Assembly (NCBI GenBank): GCA_945787015.1
Contig: CALZGM010000005.1
Span: forward strand, 81,431-145,430
Direction: 5' to 3'
Source: an uncultured Roseburia sp.
GTDB lineage: Bacteria > Bacillota > Clostridia > Lachnospirales > Lachnospiraceae
DNA length: 64,000 nt
Shown here: positions 1 to 8,509 of the stretch, one piece after another
Position numbering within the stretch: the first letter of the stretch is position 1
How the letters are laid out: every line of letters begins with the position of its first letter
Program-made: the position numbers and the translations under genes
Notes under the pieces: generated by a model
The model's input: the letters and a program-made list of their open reading frames with translations, nothing else
Told to the model about the DNA's origin: nothing
Databases searched by the model: none

Positions 1-1767
1 GGCGGTCTTCGCGCCACATTCGAGGCAAGGGGATATACGGCATGGGATTGTACGTCACCGGCATTTGTCAGACAGGATGCAGCAGGTGCAGTATTGTGTA
101 TCCCTACGGCATTCTGTTCTTATACAGGAGAAGCATTAGACCAGAAAACTCCGCTTTTACGCTCGATGGAAGCAATTAATGAACAGGCTTTGCGCCTCAT
201 TCGTTTATTCGGAAATACTACTTCAAAGAGAGTGACTCCGTCTGTCGGCCCGGAGCAGGAATACTTTTTAGTGGATAGAGAAAAATACTTACAGAGAAAA
301 GATTTGATATTTACCGGACGTACTTTGTTTGGCGCGATGCCACCAAAGGGGCAGGAGATGGATGATCACTATTTCGGGAGTATTCGTGAGCGGATCGCAG
401 CCTATATGAAAGATGTGAATGTGGAATTGTGGAAGCTTGGCGTATCCGCAAAGACGCAGCACAACGAAGCAGCTCCGGCACAGCACGAGCTTGCGCCGAT
501 TTATGCTCCGGCAAATATCGCAGTGGACCATAACCAACTGATAATGGAAACGCTTAAAAAGGTAGCAGGTCGTCATGGTTTGCAGTGCCTCTTACATGAA
601 AAACCATTTGCAGGTGTGAATGGTTCCGGTAAGCATGACAACTGGTCCATTACAACGGATGATGGAATTAATTTATTGGATCCGGGAAAGACACCACATG
701 AAAATATTCAGTTTCTGCTGGTGCTGACTTGCATCTTAAAGGCAGTAGATATCCATGCAGATTTGTTAAGAGAAGCAGCTGCAGACGTTGGAAATGACCA
801 TCGTTTGGGCGCCAACGAAGCACCACCGGCAATTATTTCCGTATTCTTAGGAGAACAGCTTCAGGATGTATTGACACAGTTAATCAGTACCGGTTCTGCA
901 ACACATAGTTTAAGTGGGCAGAAATTAGAAACCGGTGTGAAAGCCATTCCTGATTTTATGATGGATGCAGCAGACCGTAACAGAACCTCTCCGTTTGCAT
1001 TTACAGGAAACAAATTTGAGTTCCGTATGGTTGGTTCACAGGATTCTGTTGCCCAGCCAAATGTTGTCTTAAACACCATCGTGGCAGAGGCATTTGCAGA
1101 GGCATGTGACGAATTAGAGAAGGCCGAAGACTTTGATATGGCAGTCCATGATTTAATAAAGAAATACGCAACAAATCATGAACGTATTGTATTTAACGGT
1201 GATGGCTATTCAGAAGAATGGGTAGAGGAAGCTGCGCGCCGCGGTCTGCCAAACATGAAAACGATGGTAGACGCGATTCCGGCTTTAAATACGCCAAAGG
1301 CAGTTGCCTTGTTTGAAAAATTCGGAGTATTTACCAAGGCCGAATTGGATTCCCGTGTAGAAATTGAATATGAACTTTATGCTAAAGAAATTAATATTGA
1401 AGCAAAAGCCATGATTGATATAGCGACAAAGCAGATTATTCCGGCTGTGATTCGCTATACAACGGTTCTTGCAAAGTCTATTAATGAAGTCAGAATGGCA
1501 TGTGATGCAGACGTCAGTGCACAAACGGATATTTTAAAGGAAGTATCAAAGCTTTTGGCGGAAACAAAAGAGGCATTAGGGAAGCTTGAGAAGGAGACAG
1601 CGACAGCAGCTAAGATGAAACAAGGCAGAGAGCAGGCTGTTTACTACCGGGATGAAGTAACAAGTGCTATGACAGCGCTTAGAACGCCGGTTGATAAGCT
1701 GGAGATGTTGGTAGATAAATCAATGTGGCCGATGCCGTCTTATGGAGACTTAATTTTTGAAGTGTAA
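1..1767 (+). CDS. glnN: Type III glutamine synthetase, 5' end missing
   Basis: ATP-dependent amination of glutamate to glutamine in the cytoplasm. The frame is open from base 1, where it reads [15 protein letters not shown], a hallmark of GSIII, so the gene starts outside the window. GSIII is usually about 700 residues and 588 are seen here. The ATP/glutamate-binding stretches [23 protein letters not shown] and [11 protein letters not shown] are present, as is the long helical C-terminal tail typical of GSIII. A TTG codon at 94 is internal and not the start. The gene ends at a convergent terminator shared with the PBP gene. Identification is confident; the N-terminal part cannot be judged. 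Confidence 0.95.
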   Translation, partial: GGLRATFEARGYTAWDCTSPAFVRQDAAGAVLCIPTAFCSYTGEALDQKTPLLRSMEAINEQALRLIRLFGNTTSKRVTPSVGPEQEYFLVDREKYLQRKDLIFTGRTLFGAMPPKGQEMDDHYFGSIRERIAAYMKDVNVELWKLGVSAKTQHNEAAPAQHELAPIYAPANIAVDHNQLIMETLKKVAGRHGLQCLLHEKPFAGVNGSGKHDNWSITTDDGINLLDPGKTPHENIQFLLVLTCILKAVDIHADLLREAAADVGNDHRLGANEAPPAIISVFLGEQLQDVLTQLISTGSATHSLSGQKLETGVKAIPDFMMDAADRNRTSPFAFTGNKFEFRMVGSQDSVAQPNVVLNTIVAEAFAEACDELEKAEDFDMAVHDLIKKYATNHERIVFNGDGYSEEWVEEAARRGLPNMKTMVDAIPALNTPKAVALFEKFGVFTKAELDSRVEIEYELYAKEINIEAKAMIDIATKQIIPAVIRYTTVLAKSINEVRMACDADVSAQTDILKEVSKLLAETKEALGKLEKETATAAKMKQGREQAVYYRDEVTSAMTALRTPVDKLEMLVDKSMWPMPSYGDLIFEV

Positions 1768-1952
1768 AATTTCCCCATAAGAGGGAGGATGCCAGGTGGA
1801 AATCCACCTGGCAGATTATGAAAAAGTTTATAATAATAGTAATCAAATACTGAAAATTATCTTTTCGATGGTTTTATTATATGAAATAGAAATGAAGTTT
1901 TCGTGTTAACGTGATGAAAGATTTTTAAATCTTAAATGAACAAATTGTGAAC

Positions 1953-1992
1953 AAAAAAGGAAAGTTGAATTGATTTTCAACTTTCCTTTTTT
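1953..1992. terminator. Bidirectional terminator between glnN and PBP gene
   Basis: A 17-bp perfect stem (1953-1969 with 1976-1992) has A6 on one side and T6 on the other and a 6-nt loop. It can stop transcription from both convergent genes. A second perfect GC-rich hairpin at 1791-1812 just after glnN lacks a T-tract and is probably an mRNA-stabilising or processing structure. Confidence 0.9.
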
Positions 1993-2012
1993 GCCGGATT
2001 TCTATTATTTCA

Positions 2013-4526
2013 TTAATAAGAAGAGGTATCATTGTGCAGTGGACATAGCTCTGTCAATGCAAATGGTCCGTCTTCTGATTCTTTAGAACCGCCCAATATA
2101 TAGAGACCATATGTGGTGGATGGACATCCGCTGCCGGCTAACATACCGGATTCGTCACACATATATGCGTAGGTGTGATGGTCACAGTATTCTGTCGGCT
2201 CTGTTCCTTCTGCAAAGTATTCTGTAATAACGGCACTTCCACGAGGGTCAAGATCACAGACACCTTCAATCGGAAGTTTACCGGATTCCTTACACACGGA
2301 AACCTCAATGATATTATCAGGCATTTCGAAATCAGCATAAGGCAAATCTTCGTGAATCCGCTTCATAATGGATTTCCAAATCCGCTTTGGATAAGAAGTC
2401 TGGGTTCCGGACTGTTTTGCGTTATCATCATATCCACCCCAGACAACACAGGTATAATATGGAGTGAAACCTGCCCATACTGCATCACGGTTATCTGTAG
2501 TAGTTCCGGATTTTCCTGCCTGCGCCATTGAATTTCCAAAATATGCCGCGGTTCCGGTTCCTGCCGTCATAACATCCTTCATGGCACTTGTCAGCAGCCA
2601 TGCGGTGGATTCCTTTAATACAGTATGTGTCTCAGAAGTCGTATTATCCAATAGGACGTTACCATCATGGTCTAAAACTTTTGTGTAGAATCTTGGCTTA
2701 TTATAGGTTCCAGCATTTGCAATCGTAGCATATGCTGCTGTAAGCTCAAGGTTTGTAACACCATTTGTCAGACCGCCAAGGCAGAAGGACTGGTTGTCTG
2801 CTTCATCGGAACTGATGGTTGTAAAGCCAAAATCCATTGCATAGCTGTGACCAAGCCTTGTGCCAATCTGTGTATAGGTTTTTACGGTTACAACGTTGAT
2901 AGAGGAAGTGATTGCTTCGCGCAGGGTTGTAAAACCGCGGTATCTTCCGTCATAGTTTGAAACTAAACGTGCTTCTTCACCTGAGTAAGCAAATGGTGCA
3001 TCATCCTGTACCGAAGCAAGGGTTAATCCACCTGCATCCAGGGCTGCTGCGTAGCAGGCAATAATCTTAAAGGTGGAACCCGGCTGACGGGTCGTATTTG
3101 TGGCACGATTTAAGGTCTTGTTGGCAGCCTTATCGCCACGACCGCCGACAATTGCTTTTACCTCTCCGGTATCATTATCAATGACCGTAAGGGAAGCCTG
3201 CGGCTGGACGGTAAAAATAACAGATTCCCCTTTTATTTCATCGCCTTCTTCCATGATATCAGCTTTATACTGTTCGATTGCAGCTTCTGCATCTTCCTGT
3301 GTGGCGAAATTAATATTGTAATTCTTTTTGCTGCTACGGTAATAAGACAACATGGTCTGATCACTGTAGTTTTTAATGGTTCCGTCCGCCTTCTTGATGG
3401 TTAGTCTATAGGAGAAGGATACTTTTGGATCCATTGGATAGTTATCAAGGTTATTGATTTCTTCATCGCAGATAGCCTGAATGTCAGGGTCCTGTGTTGA
3501 GTAGATGGTAAGCCCACTCTGATAAAGTGCTTTATATGCTTCAGATTCTGAGAAACCCTTTCGCTCAATTAAGTCTTCGATAATCTGGTCAGTTAATTCG
3601 TCGACAAAGTAGCTGTTAACACTTGCTTCGCCGGTCTCAATGTTTACAATCTGAATGCGGTCATAGACATTGTCTGCAAGTGCTTCATCATATTCCGCCT
3701 GTGTGATATAGCCCTGCTCTAACATGTTGTTCAGCGTTTTTTCCCGTCTTTTTGCATTGTTCTCCGGATAGCTGATTGGGTTTAAAGAAGACGGATTTTG
3801 TGTAGTAGCAGCTAGCACAGCACATTCGGAAAGCGTTAAGTCGGAAACCGATTTGCCGAAATAGCGTTCCGCTGCCACGCTGACACCTAAGGTATTCTGC
3901 CCAAGGTTGATTGCATTTAAGTAATTTTCTAAAATCCAGTCCTTATTATTGACCTGCTTTTCCAACTGGACTGCCAGATACTGTTCCTGAACCTTTCGTT
4001 CTACCTTTTCAATAAAGGAAGATTCTCCGGCCCATACATCGGATAAAACCGTGTTCTTTAATAACTGCTGTGTAATGGTACTGCCACCCTGATTGAAATG
4101 AAAACCATTCATAATACCCTGGACGCCGGCACGGACGATACTCTGTAAGTCAATACCATTATGTTCATAGAAACGTTCATCTTCCAGTGCCACAAAAGCA
4201 TGTTGCAAATCCAACGGAATTTCATCAATTGTTACATATTTTCGGTTAGAACCACTGGCTACGAGCGTAGCCGTTTTATTTCCTCTGTTATCTAAAACAA
4301 TCGTCTGATAACCTGTCGGTGTTGCATCTAACTGTTCAATAGAAGGAGCAGAATCAATGATTCCCTTCCATACACCAAAGGCTGTACTTCCGCCTAAAAT
4401 GAGTACAGCAAAGAAAAATACAAGTAAGCCTTTGAAAAAAGTGACATAAGCCTTTTTCTTATAAACGGTTGACTTGGAGGTCAACTGAGCCGCTCTTTTC
4501 TTGGCACCTTTTTTACCATAATTCAT
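2013..4526 (-). CDS. Class A penicillin-binding protein (PBP1-type, glycosyltransferase + transpeptidase)
   Basis: Bifunctional peptidoglycan synthase of the cell membrane, 837 aa. A basic cytoplasmic tail is followed by one membrane anchor (about 27-50). The GT51 domain has the catalytic Glu in EDERFYEH (E115) and the GGSTITQQLLKN motif (147-158). The transpeptidase has SxxK as STFK (S484), SxN as SIN (542-544) and KSG (672-674). The Cys-containing tail after about residue 730 is common in clostridial homologues. It is monocistronic on the minus strand and convergent with glnN. The start is the ATG at 4526, preceded by an AGAAAGG-like ribosome site. All catalytic motifs are intact. Confidence 0.96.
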   Translation of the reverse strand: MNYGKKGAKKRAAQLTSKSTVYKKKAYVTFFKGLLVFFFAVLILGGSTAFGVWKGIIDSAPSIEQLDATPTGYQTIVLDNRGNKTATLVASGSNRKYVTIDEIPLDLQHAFVALEDERFYEHNGIDLQSIVRAGVQGIMNGFHFNQGGSTITQQLLKNTVLSDVWAGESSFIEKVERKVQEQYLAVQLEKQVNNKDWILENYLNAINLGQNTLGVSVAAERYFGKSVSDLTLSECAVLAATTQNPSSLNPISYPENNAKRREKTLNNMLEQGYITQAEYDEALADNVYDRIQIVNIETGEASVNSYFVDELTDQIIEDLIERKGFSESEAYKALYQSGLTIYSTQDPDIQAICDEEINNLDNYPMDPKVSFSYRLTIKKADGTIKNYSDQTMLSYYRSSKKNYNINFATQEDAEAAIEQYKADIMEEGDEIKGESVIFTVQPQASLTVIDNDTGEVKAIVGGRGDKAANKTLNRATNTTRQPGSTFKIIACYAAALDAGGLTLASVQDDAPFAYSGEEARLVSNYDGRYRGFTTLREAITSSINVVTVKTYTQIGTRLGHSYAMDFGFTTISSDEADNQSFCLGGLTNGVTNLELTAAYATIANAGTYNKPRFYTKVLDHDGNVLLDNTTSETHTVLKESTAWLLTSAMKDVMTAGTGTAAYFGNSMAQAGKSGTTTDNRDAVWAGFTPYYTCVVWGGYDDNAKQSGTQTSYPKRIWKSIMKRIHEDLPYADFEMPDNIIEVSVCKESGKLPIEGVCDLDPRGSAVITEYFAEGTEPTEYCDHHTYAYMCDESGMLAGSGCPSTTYGLYILGGSKESEDGPFALTELCPLHNDTSSY

Positions 4527-4609
4527 AAAATACCATACCTTTCTATCTTAAACTTCAAAGATACCATCTATGTATTATACCAAAGAAATGCATTATAATA
4601 AAGTAGAAG

Positions 4610-4639
4610 TTGATTTTTTAATAAATTCCATGATAGTAT
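4610..4639 (+). promoter_or_regulatory. Candidate sigma-A promoter of yigZ
   Basis: TTGATT (4610-4615), 18-bp spacer, TAGTAT (4634-4639), about 50 bp before the yigZ start. The intergenic region 4527-4687 is shared with the divergent PBP gene; on the minus strand only isolated TATAAT-like hexamers are seen. Confidence 0.5.
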
Positions 4640-4687
4640 TTTGATACAGAGAGAAAAAAATATTCAATAAGAAACGAAAGGAATAGG

Positions 4688-5338
4688 ATGAAAACAGTTT
4701 ATTGTGGCGGAGAGGGAGAAATTGTTGAAAAAAAATCCCGCTTTATTGCAACTGTCAGACCGGTAAATTCGGAAGAAGAAGCAGTTGCATTTATTAATGA
4801 AATGAAAAAGAAATACTGGGATGCCAGACATAACTGCTCTGCGTTTGTCATTGGCGAACATCAGGAAATCACCCGCTGCAGCGATGACGGAGAACCGGCA
4901 CAGACAGCGGGAAGGCCGATGTTAGATGTATTATTAAAGGAAGAGATTCATAATGCGGCAGTGGTGGTAACACGTTATTTCGGGGGGACTCTGCTTGGAA
5001 CAGGCGGTTTGGTCCGCGCTTATCAGAAAGCGACACAGGAAGGACTGCTTGCCAGTGTGGTAATTGATAAGAAACCGGGAAGAATACTAAAAGTCGGAAC
5101 GGATTATGTGGGACTGGGAAAAATCCAGTATCTAATAGGTAAGGAAAATCTTACAATTATGGATACGATTTATACGGACCGGGTAGAAATTACGGTTATG
5201 GTGCCGGAGGAATTACAACAAAAGATAGAGAAAGATGTGGTAGAAGCAACCAGTGGGAATGCTAATATTTCCTGGGGGGATGAAGTACTATATGCCATGG
5301 TTGAAAAAAACTTGAAAATTTTTGAAAAAATCTCTTGA
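4688..5338 (+). CDS. yigZ: YigZ/IMPACT family protein (UPF0029)
   Basis: 216 aa, the full length for the family. The N-terminal IMPACT domain carries KKSRFIA, DARHNCSAFV, DDGEPAQTAGRPML and the TRYFGGTLLGTGGLVRAY signature; the C-terminal half is the DUF1949 ferredoxin-like domain. Bacterial members are conserved but poorly defined, with proposed roles near translation or proline-peptide turnover. The TGA stop (5336-5338) lies inside the -35 element of the tRNA-Gln promoter, so the two units are packed without a gap. The ATG at 4688 follows AAAGGA. Confidence 0.93.
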   Translation: MKTVYCGGEGEIVEKKSRFIATVRPVNSEEEAVAFINEMKKKYWDARHNCSAFVIGEHQEITRCSDDGEPAQTAGRPMLDVLLKEEIHNAAVVVTRYFGGTLLGTGGLVRAYQKATQEGLLASVVIDKKPGRILKVGTDYVGLGKIQYLIGKENLTIMDTIYTDRVEITVMVPEELQQKIEKDVVEATSGNANISWGDEVLYAMVEKNLKIFEKIS

Positions 5339-5363
5339 CTTTTTAAGGGCAGCCTTATATAAT
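5335..5363 (+). promoter_or_regulatory. tRNA-Gln promoter
   Basis: TTGACT (5335-5340), 17-bp spacer, TATAAT (5358-5363). The -35 hexamer overlaps the yigZ stop codon. The tRNA starts 41 bp downstream of the -10 element. Confidence 0.88.
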
Positions 5364-5404
5364 GGCTATTGTTGACGGCGGAAAAGTCGACAAATCATAA
5401 AAAT

Positions 5405-5476
5405 AGGGCTATCGCCAAACGGTAAGGCAACGGACTCTGACTCCGTCATTTCAAGGTTCGAATCCTTGTAGCCCTG
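5405..5476 (+). tRNA. tRNA-Gln (CTG anticodon)
   Basis: The acceptor AGGGCTA (5405-5411) pairs with TAGCCCT (5469-5475). The anticodon stem ACGGA/TCCGT encloses the loop CTCTGAC, giving anticodon CTG. The T-loop GGTTCGAATCC is canonical. CCA is not encoded. The gene has its own promoter and terminator. Confidence 0.96.
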
Positions 5477-5482
5477 CTAGCA

Positions 5483-5512
5483 AGCACCACGTTTGTGGTG
5501 CTATTTTTCTTT
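5483..5512 (+). terminator. Terminator of tRNA-Gln
   Basis: AGCACCAC (5483-5490) pairs with GTGGTGCT (5495-5502) around a GTTT loop and is followed by ATTTTTCTTT. Confidence 0.93.
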
Positions 5513-5541
5513 ATGTACAAATATGTAAAAGGAAGAAGAAC

Positions 5542-6261
5542 ATGTATCAGTATAAAAGCAGAGTGAGATATAGTGAAGTAAATAGTAATAGAGTGATGAC
5601 ACTTTCCGCATTAACCGATTATTTTCAGGATTGCTGCACTTTTCAGTCAGAAGATTTGGGAGTGGGAATGGATTATCTTAATACTCTTGGTGGTGCATGG
5701 ATTTTATCATCATGGGAGATTGTCATAAATGAAATGCCTCTTGTGGCAGAGGAAATTACAGTAGGTACCTGGCCTTGTGCTTTTAAAGGATTTTATGGAA
5801 CGCGTAATTTTTGCATTCAGAATGAAAAGAAAGAAATGGTTGCTTTTGCAAATTCTTTGTGGGTTTACATGGATCAGAACACAAAGAAACCGGTGAAAAT
5901 TGCGGAACCGGTTATTGAGGCATATAAGGACAAGGTTGAACCACAGATTGACTTTGCGTGGTCTGATCGCAAGATTAAAGTGGAAGGAAATGGCATAGAA
6001 GGCAATCCAGTGGAAGTGCATCAATTTTTTATCGACACGAACCAGCATATGAACAATGGAAAATATATTATGGTGGCAGAGGAATTTTTGCCACAGGACT
6101 TTCTGCCACATCGTATTCGGGTGGAATATCGAAAGGCCGCAGTGCTGGGAAATGTATTATTTCCTATTATTTATAAGCAAACAGACCATATTACGGTGGT
6201 GCTGGCAGATGAAGAAAAGAAACCATATGCAATTGTGCAGTTTATGAAGGACATGAAATAA
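5542..6261 (+). CDS. Acyl-ACP thioesterase (FatA-like, PF01643 family)
   Basis: 239 aa, two hot-dog folds in one chain. It hydrolyses acyl-ACP to free fatty acid in the cytoplasm. The N-terminal hot dog starts YKSRVRYSEVNSNRVM and includes LGGAWILSSWEI; the second contains the DTNQHMNNGKYI stretch with the Asp/Asn/His arrangement typical of these enzymes. The ATG at 5542 follows AAAGGAAGAAG. It is followed 12 bp later by cvfB, so the two are likely co-transcribed. Substrate chain length cannot be deduced from sequence. Confidence 0.9.
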   Translation: MYQYKSRVRYSEVNSNRVMTLSALTDYFQDCCTFQSEDLGVGMDYLNTLGGAWILSSWEIVINEMPLVAEEITVGTWPCAFKGFYGTRNFCIQNEKKEMVAFANSLWVYMDQNTKKPVKIAEPVIEAYKDKVEPQIDFAWSDRKIKVEGNGIEGNPVEVHQFFIDTNQHMNNGKYIMVAEEFLPQDFLPHRIRVEYRKAAVLGNVLFPIIYKQTDHITVVLADEEKKPYAIVQFMKDMK

Positions 6262-6273
6262 TTCGGAGGGAAA

Positions 6274-7113
6274 ATGTTGAAATTAGGAGAATATCAGGAA
6301 CTTACTGTTGTGAAACGCGTAGCGTTTGGTGTGTATCTGGCAGAAGAGAGGGAGACAGAAAGTCGTGTACTGCTGCCGGAAAAACAGGTCCCTGCAGATA
6401 CAAAAATTGGAGACAGACTGCGGGTATTTTTATATAAGGATTCAAAGGACCGCATGATTGCAACCACCAATGCACCGGCGATTACATTAGGCGGTCTGGC
6501 AGTTTTGGAAGTAATTGAAGTAGGGAAAATCGGGGCCTTTTTAAACTGGGGGCTGGAAAAGGATTTATTCCTGCCATTCCATGAAATGACCAGAAAAGTG
6601 GAGGTGGGAGATGAAATCCTGGTAACGCTTTATATTGATAAAAGCAGTCGCCTTTGTGCCAGTATGAAGAAATTGTACGATTTACTTTCAAAGGATTCTA
6701 CATATAAAGAAGGAGATGTTGTGAACGGCAGAATTTATGAATTTAGTGATAATTTTGGAACGTTTCTTGCGGTTGATGACAAATATTCTGCCATGATTCC
6801 AAGACACGAGGATTGCAGCAAATTCCGTGTCGGTGATGTAGTGGAGGCGAAGGTTACAAAGGTAAAAGAGGATGGAAAGCTGGATGTTACCCTTCGTGAT
6901 AAGGCATACATTCAGATGGAAGATGATGCTGAAATGGTTATGAAGGTGATTGAAGAATTTGCAGGGGTACTTCCGTTTAGCGATAAGGCTTCACCGGAGG
7001 TAATCAAAAGAGAAACCGGATTAAGCAAGAACGCGTTTAAACGTGCGGTAGGAAGATTATACAAAGAACATCGGGTAGAGATTACAGATAAAAGTATTCG
7101 AAAGGTGAAATAG
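6274..7113 (+). CDS. cvfB: S1-domain RNA-binding protein, CvfB family
   Basis: 279 aa, the usual CvfB/YitL length. Three tandem S1-like OB folds (about 1-65, 68-135 and 145-210) precede a C-terminal winged helix (about 225-279, containing LSKNAFKRAVGRLYKEHRVEI). Family members bind RNA and affect virulence-gene expression in Staphylococcus; the role here is unknown. GGAGGG lies only 3 nt before the ATG at 6274; a TTG directly after that ATG would be better spaced and could be used. Confidence 0.9.
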   Translation: MLKLGEYQELTVVKRVAFGVYLAEERETESRVLLPEKQVPADTKIGDRLRVFLYKDSKDRMIATTNAPAITLGGLAVLEVIEVGKIGAFLNWGLEKDLFLPFHEMTRKVEVGDEILVTLYIDKSSRLCASMKKLYDLLSKDSTYKEGDVVNGRIYEFSDNFGTFLAVDDKYSAMIPRHEDCSKFRVGDVVEAKVTKVKEDGKLDVTLRDKAYIQMEDDAEMVMKVIEEFAGVLPFSDKASPEVIKRETGLSKNAFKRAVGRLYKEHRVEITDKSIRKVK

Positions 7114-7126
7114 AGAAGGAGGCAGG

Positions 7127-7155
7127 TTGACAGCCCGGGAATGCTTTGTTATAAT
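7127..7155 (+). promoter_or_regulatory. Consensus promoter of NlpC/P60 gene
   Basis: TTGACA (7127-7132), 17-bp spacer, TATAAT (7150-7155): a perfect sigma-A promoter. The predicted start is near 7162. Confidence 0.92.
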
Positions 7156-7170
7156 ATTTAAGCAACAATT

Positions 7171-7187
7171 TGTAACAAATTTGTAAC
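7171..7187 (+). promoter_or_regulatory. Candidate WalR (YycF) box
   Basis: TGTAAC-AAATT-TGTAAC exactly matches the WalR consensus TGT(A/T)A(A/T/C)-N5-TGT(A/T)A(A/T/C) known from Bacillus and Staphylococcus. It sits about 10-25 bp downstream of the predicted start, a position that in Bacillus goes with repression. A second such box precedes the SleB-type hydrolase gene. No walRK genes are in the window, so this is inference from motif and target class. Confidence 0.6.
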
Positions 7188-7215
7188 AAATGCGCGGGAG
7201 GCATGAAATTACATT

Positions 7216-8430
7216 ATGAGAAGAGGATGTTTGAGATTCGTTAGTACAATGCTTGTGTGCGGACTTCTTGTAAGTGCGGCACCGGCTTACATATATGCAT
7301 CAGGAGTAGATGCAGCTGATTCTGAGATGAAGGAGACAAAGACGGAAAGCGGCGTGCCGTTTGCAGGTGTGTCATTGGCATTTTCTGTTTGTGCAGAGGA
7401 AGGGAATGCGAAGGAAGTTTCCATGCTTGCAGAGGCTTTGGCGAGAATTAGTGAGAAAGTTGCGCCGGTGGTAGAGGAACCGAAATCAGAGTACGCTGAT
7501 ATCGCAATTGCACAGGTAGATAATTATGTAAATGTCCGTACTGAGGCAAATACTGAAAGCGAAGTAGTAGGAAAGCTTTACAATAATTCGGCAGCGACTG
7601 TATTAGAGACGACAGAGAACGGATGGTATAAAATTACTTCCGGAAATGTAACCGGCTATGTGAAGTGTGAATATGTAGTAGTTGGAGATGAGGAACTTGC
7701 AAGAAGGGCAAGTACCCGCTATGCAACGGTTACAACCCAGACATTATATGTAAGAATGGAACCGACGACGGAAGCGAAGATTCTTACCATGCTTCCGGAA
7801 GGCGACGACTTTGTAGTTGTGGATGAATCGATGCGTGATACAGGCTGGGTTAAGGTAACAACAGTGGAAGGCGAAGGGTATGTTTCGACAGATTATGTAG
7901 AGTTATGGACAGATTTTGTGACTGCAGAGTCAAAAGAAGAGGAAGCAGCCCGCTTAAAGAAAGAGGAAGAAGAACGTAAAAAGGCAGCGGCAGCTGCTGA
8001 AGCAGCAAGAAAGAAAAAAGAGCAGACAGCTGCAGCAGAAGCACAAACAGCATCAAACGATACCAGCTACGTTGCACCAAGCAGTTCAAACGGACAGGCG
8101 GTTGTGGATTATGCATGCCAGTTCATAGGAAATCCATATGTTTATGGCGGAACCAGTCTGACAAATGGGGCAGACTGTTCAGGATTTGTAATGTCAGTAT
8201 ATGCGGCATTTGGTGTATCTTTGCCACATTCTTCAAAATCTATGAGAAGTGTGGGATATGAAGTAAGCACTTCTGAAATGCAACCCGGTGATATTGTCTG
8301 CTATAGTGGACACGTGGCTATTTATGTTGGAAATGATACCATTGTACATGCAAGTAATAAGCGGGAAGGAATTAAGCTTACTTCTCCCGTTTCTTATAAA
8401 ACAGTTATCTGTGTGCGCCGTATTTTCTAA
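7216..8430 (+). CDS. Secreted NlpC/P60 endopeptidase with two SH3 domains
   Basis: 404 aa, a peptidoglycan stem-peptide hydrolase acting outside the membrane. There is a signal peptide (1 to about 29), two bacterial SH3 domains (about 96-158 and 168-231), an Ala/Glu/Lys-rich helical linker (238-275) and a C-terminal NlpC/P60 domain (about 293-404). The catalytic Cys321 is in GADCSGF, His366 in GHVAIY and a third polar residue at His378. GGGAGG (7196-7201) lies 14 nt before the ATG at 7216, which is long; a 13-codon frame starting at 7203 is better placed but seems fortuitous. Expression is probably tied to the WalR-type box. Confidence 0.93.
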   Translation: MRRGCLRFVSTMLVCGLLVSAAPAYIYASGVDAADSEMKETKTESGVPFAGVSLAFSVCAEEGNAKEVSMLAEALARISEKVAPVVEEPKSEYADIAIAQVDNYVNVRTEANTESEVVGKLYNNSAATVLETTENGWYKITSGNVTGYVKCEYVVVGDEELARRASTRYATVTTQTLYVRMEPTTEAKILTMLPEGDDFVVVDESMRDTGWVKVTTVEGEGYVSTDYVELWTDFVTAESKEEEAARLKKEEEERKKAAAAAEAARKKKEQTAAAEAQTASNDTSYVAPSSSNGQAVVDYACQFIGNPYVYGGTSLTNGADCSGFVMSVYAAFGVSLPHSSKSMRSVGYEVSTSEMQPGDIVCYSGHVAIYVGNDTIVHASNKREGIKLTSPVSYKTVICVRRIF

Positions 8431-8450
8431 TTAGTAAATTGTTTATATAA

Positions 8451-8480
8451 TTGCTTTATACTAAAGAAAACTCGTATAGT
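8451..8480 (+). promoter_or_regulatory. Candidate promoter of first AAA+ gene
   Basis: TTGCTT (8451-8456), 18-bp spacer, TATAGT (8475-8480), 30 bp before the start codon at 8510. No terminator is visible between the NlpC/P60 gene and this site. Confidence 0.5.
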
Positions 8481-8509
8481 GGCACTGCAGAAAGTATAGG
8501 GAATAACGG

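Noticed and set aside
94-1767. Complete glutamine synthetase gene starting at TTG 94
   Set aside because: The frame is open and GSIII-like from base 1, so the gene is truncated by the window and TTG 94 is internal.
1791-1812. Terminator directly after glnN
   Set aside because: The stem is perfect but no T-tract follows; the real terminator is at 1953-1992.
7203-7244. 13-codon ORF in front of the NlpC/P60 start
   Set aside because: Its ATG is only 1 nt after GGGAGG and no supporting composition is seen; probably chance.
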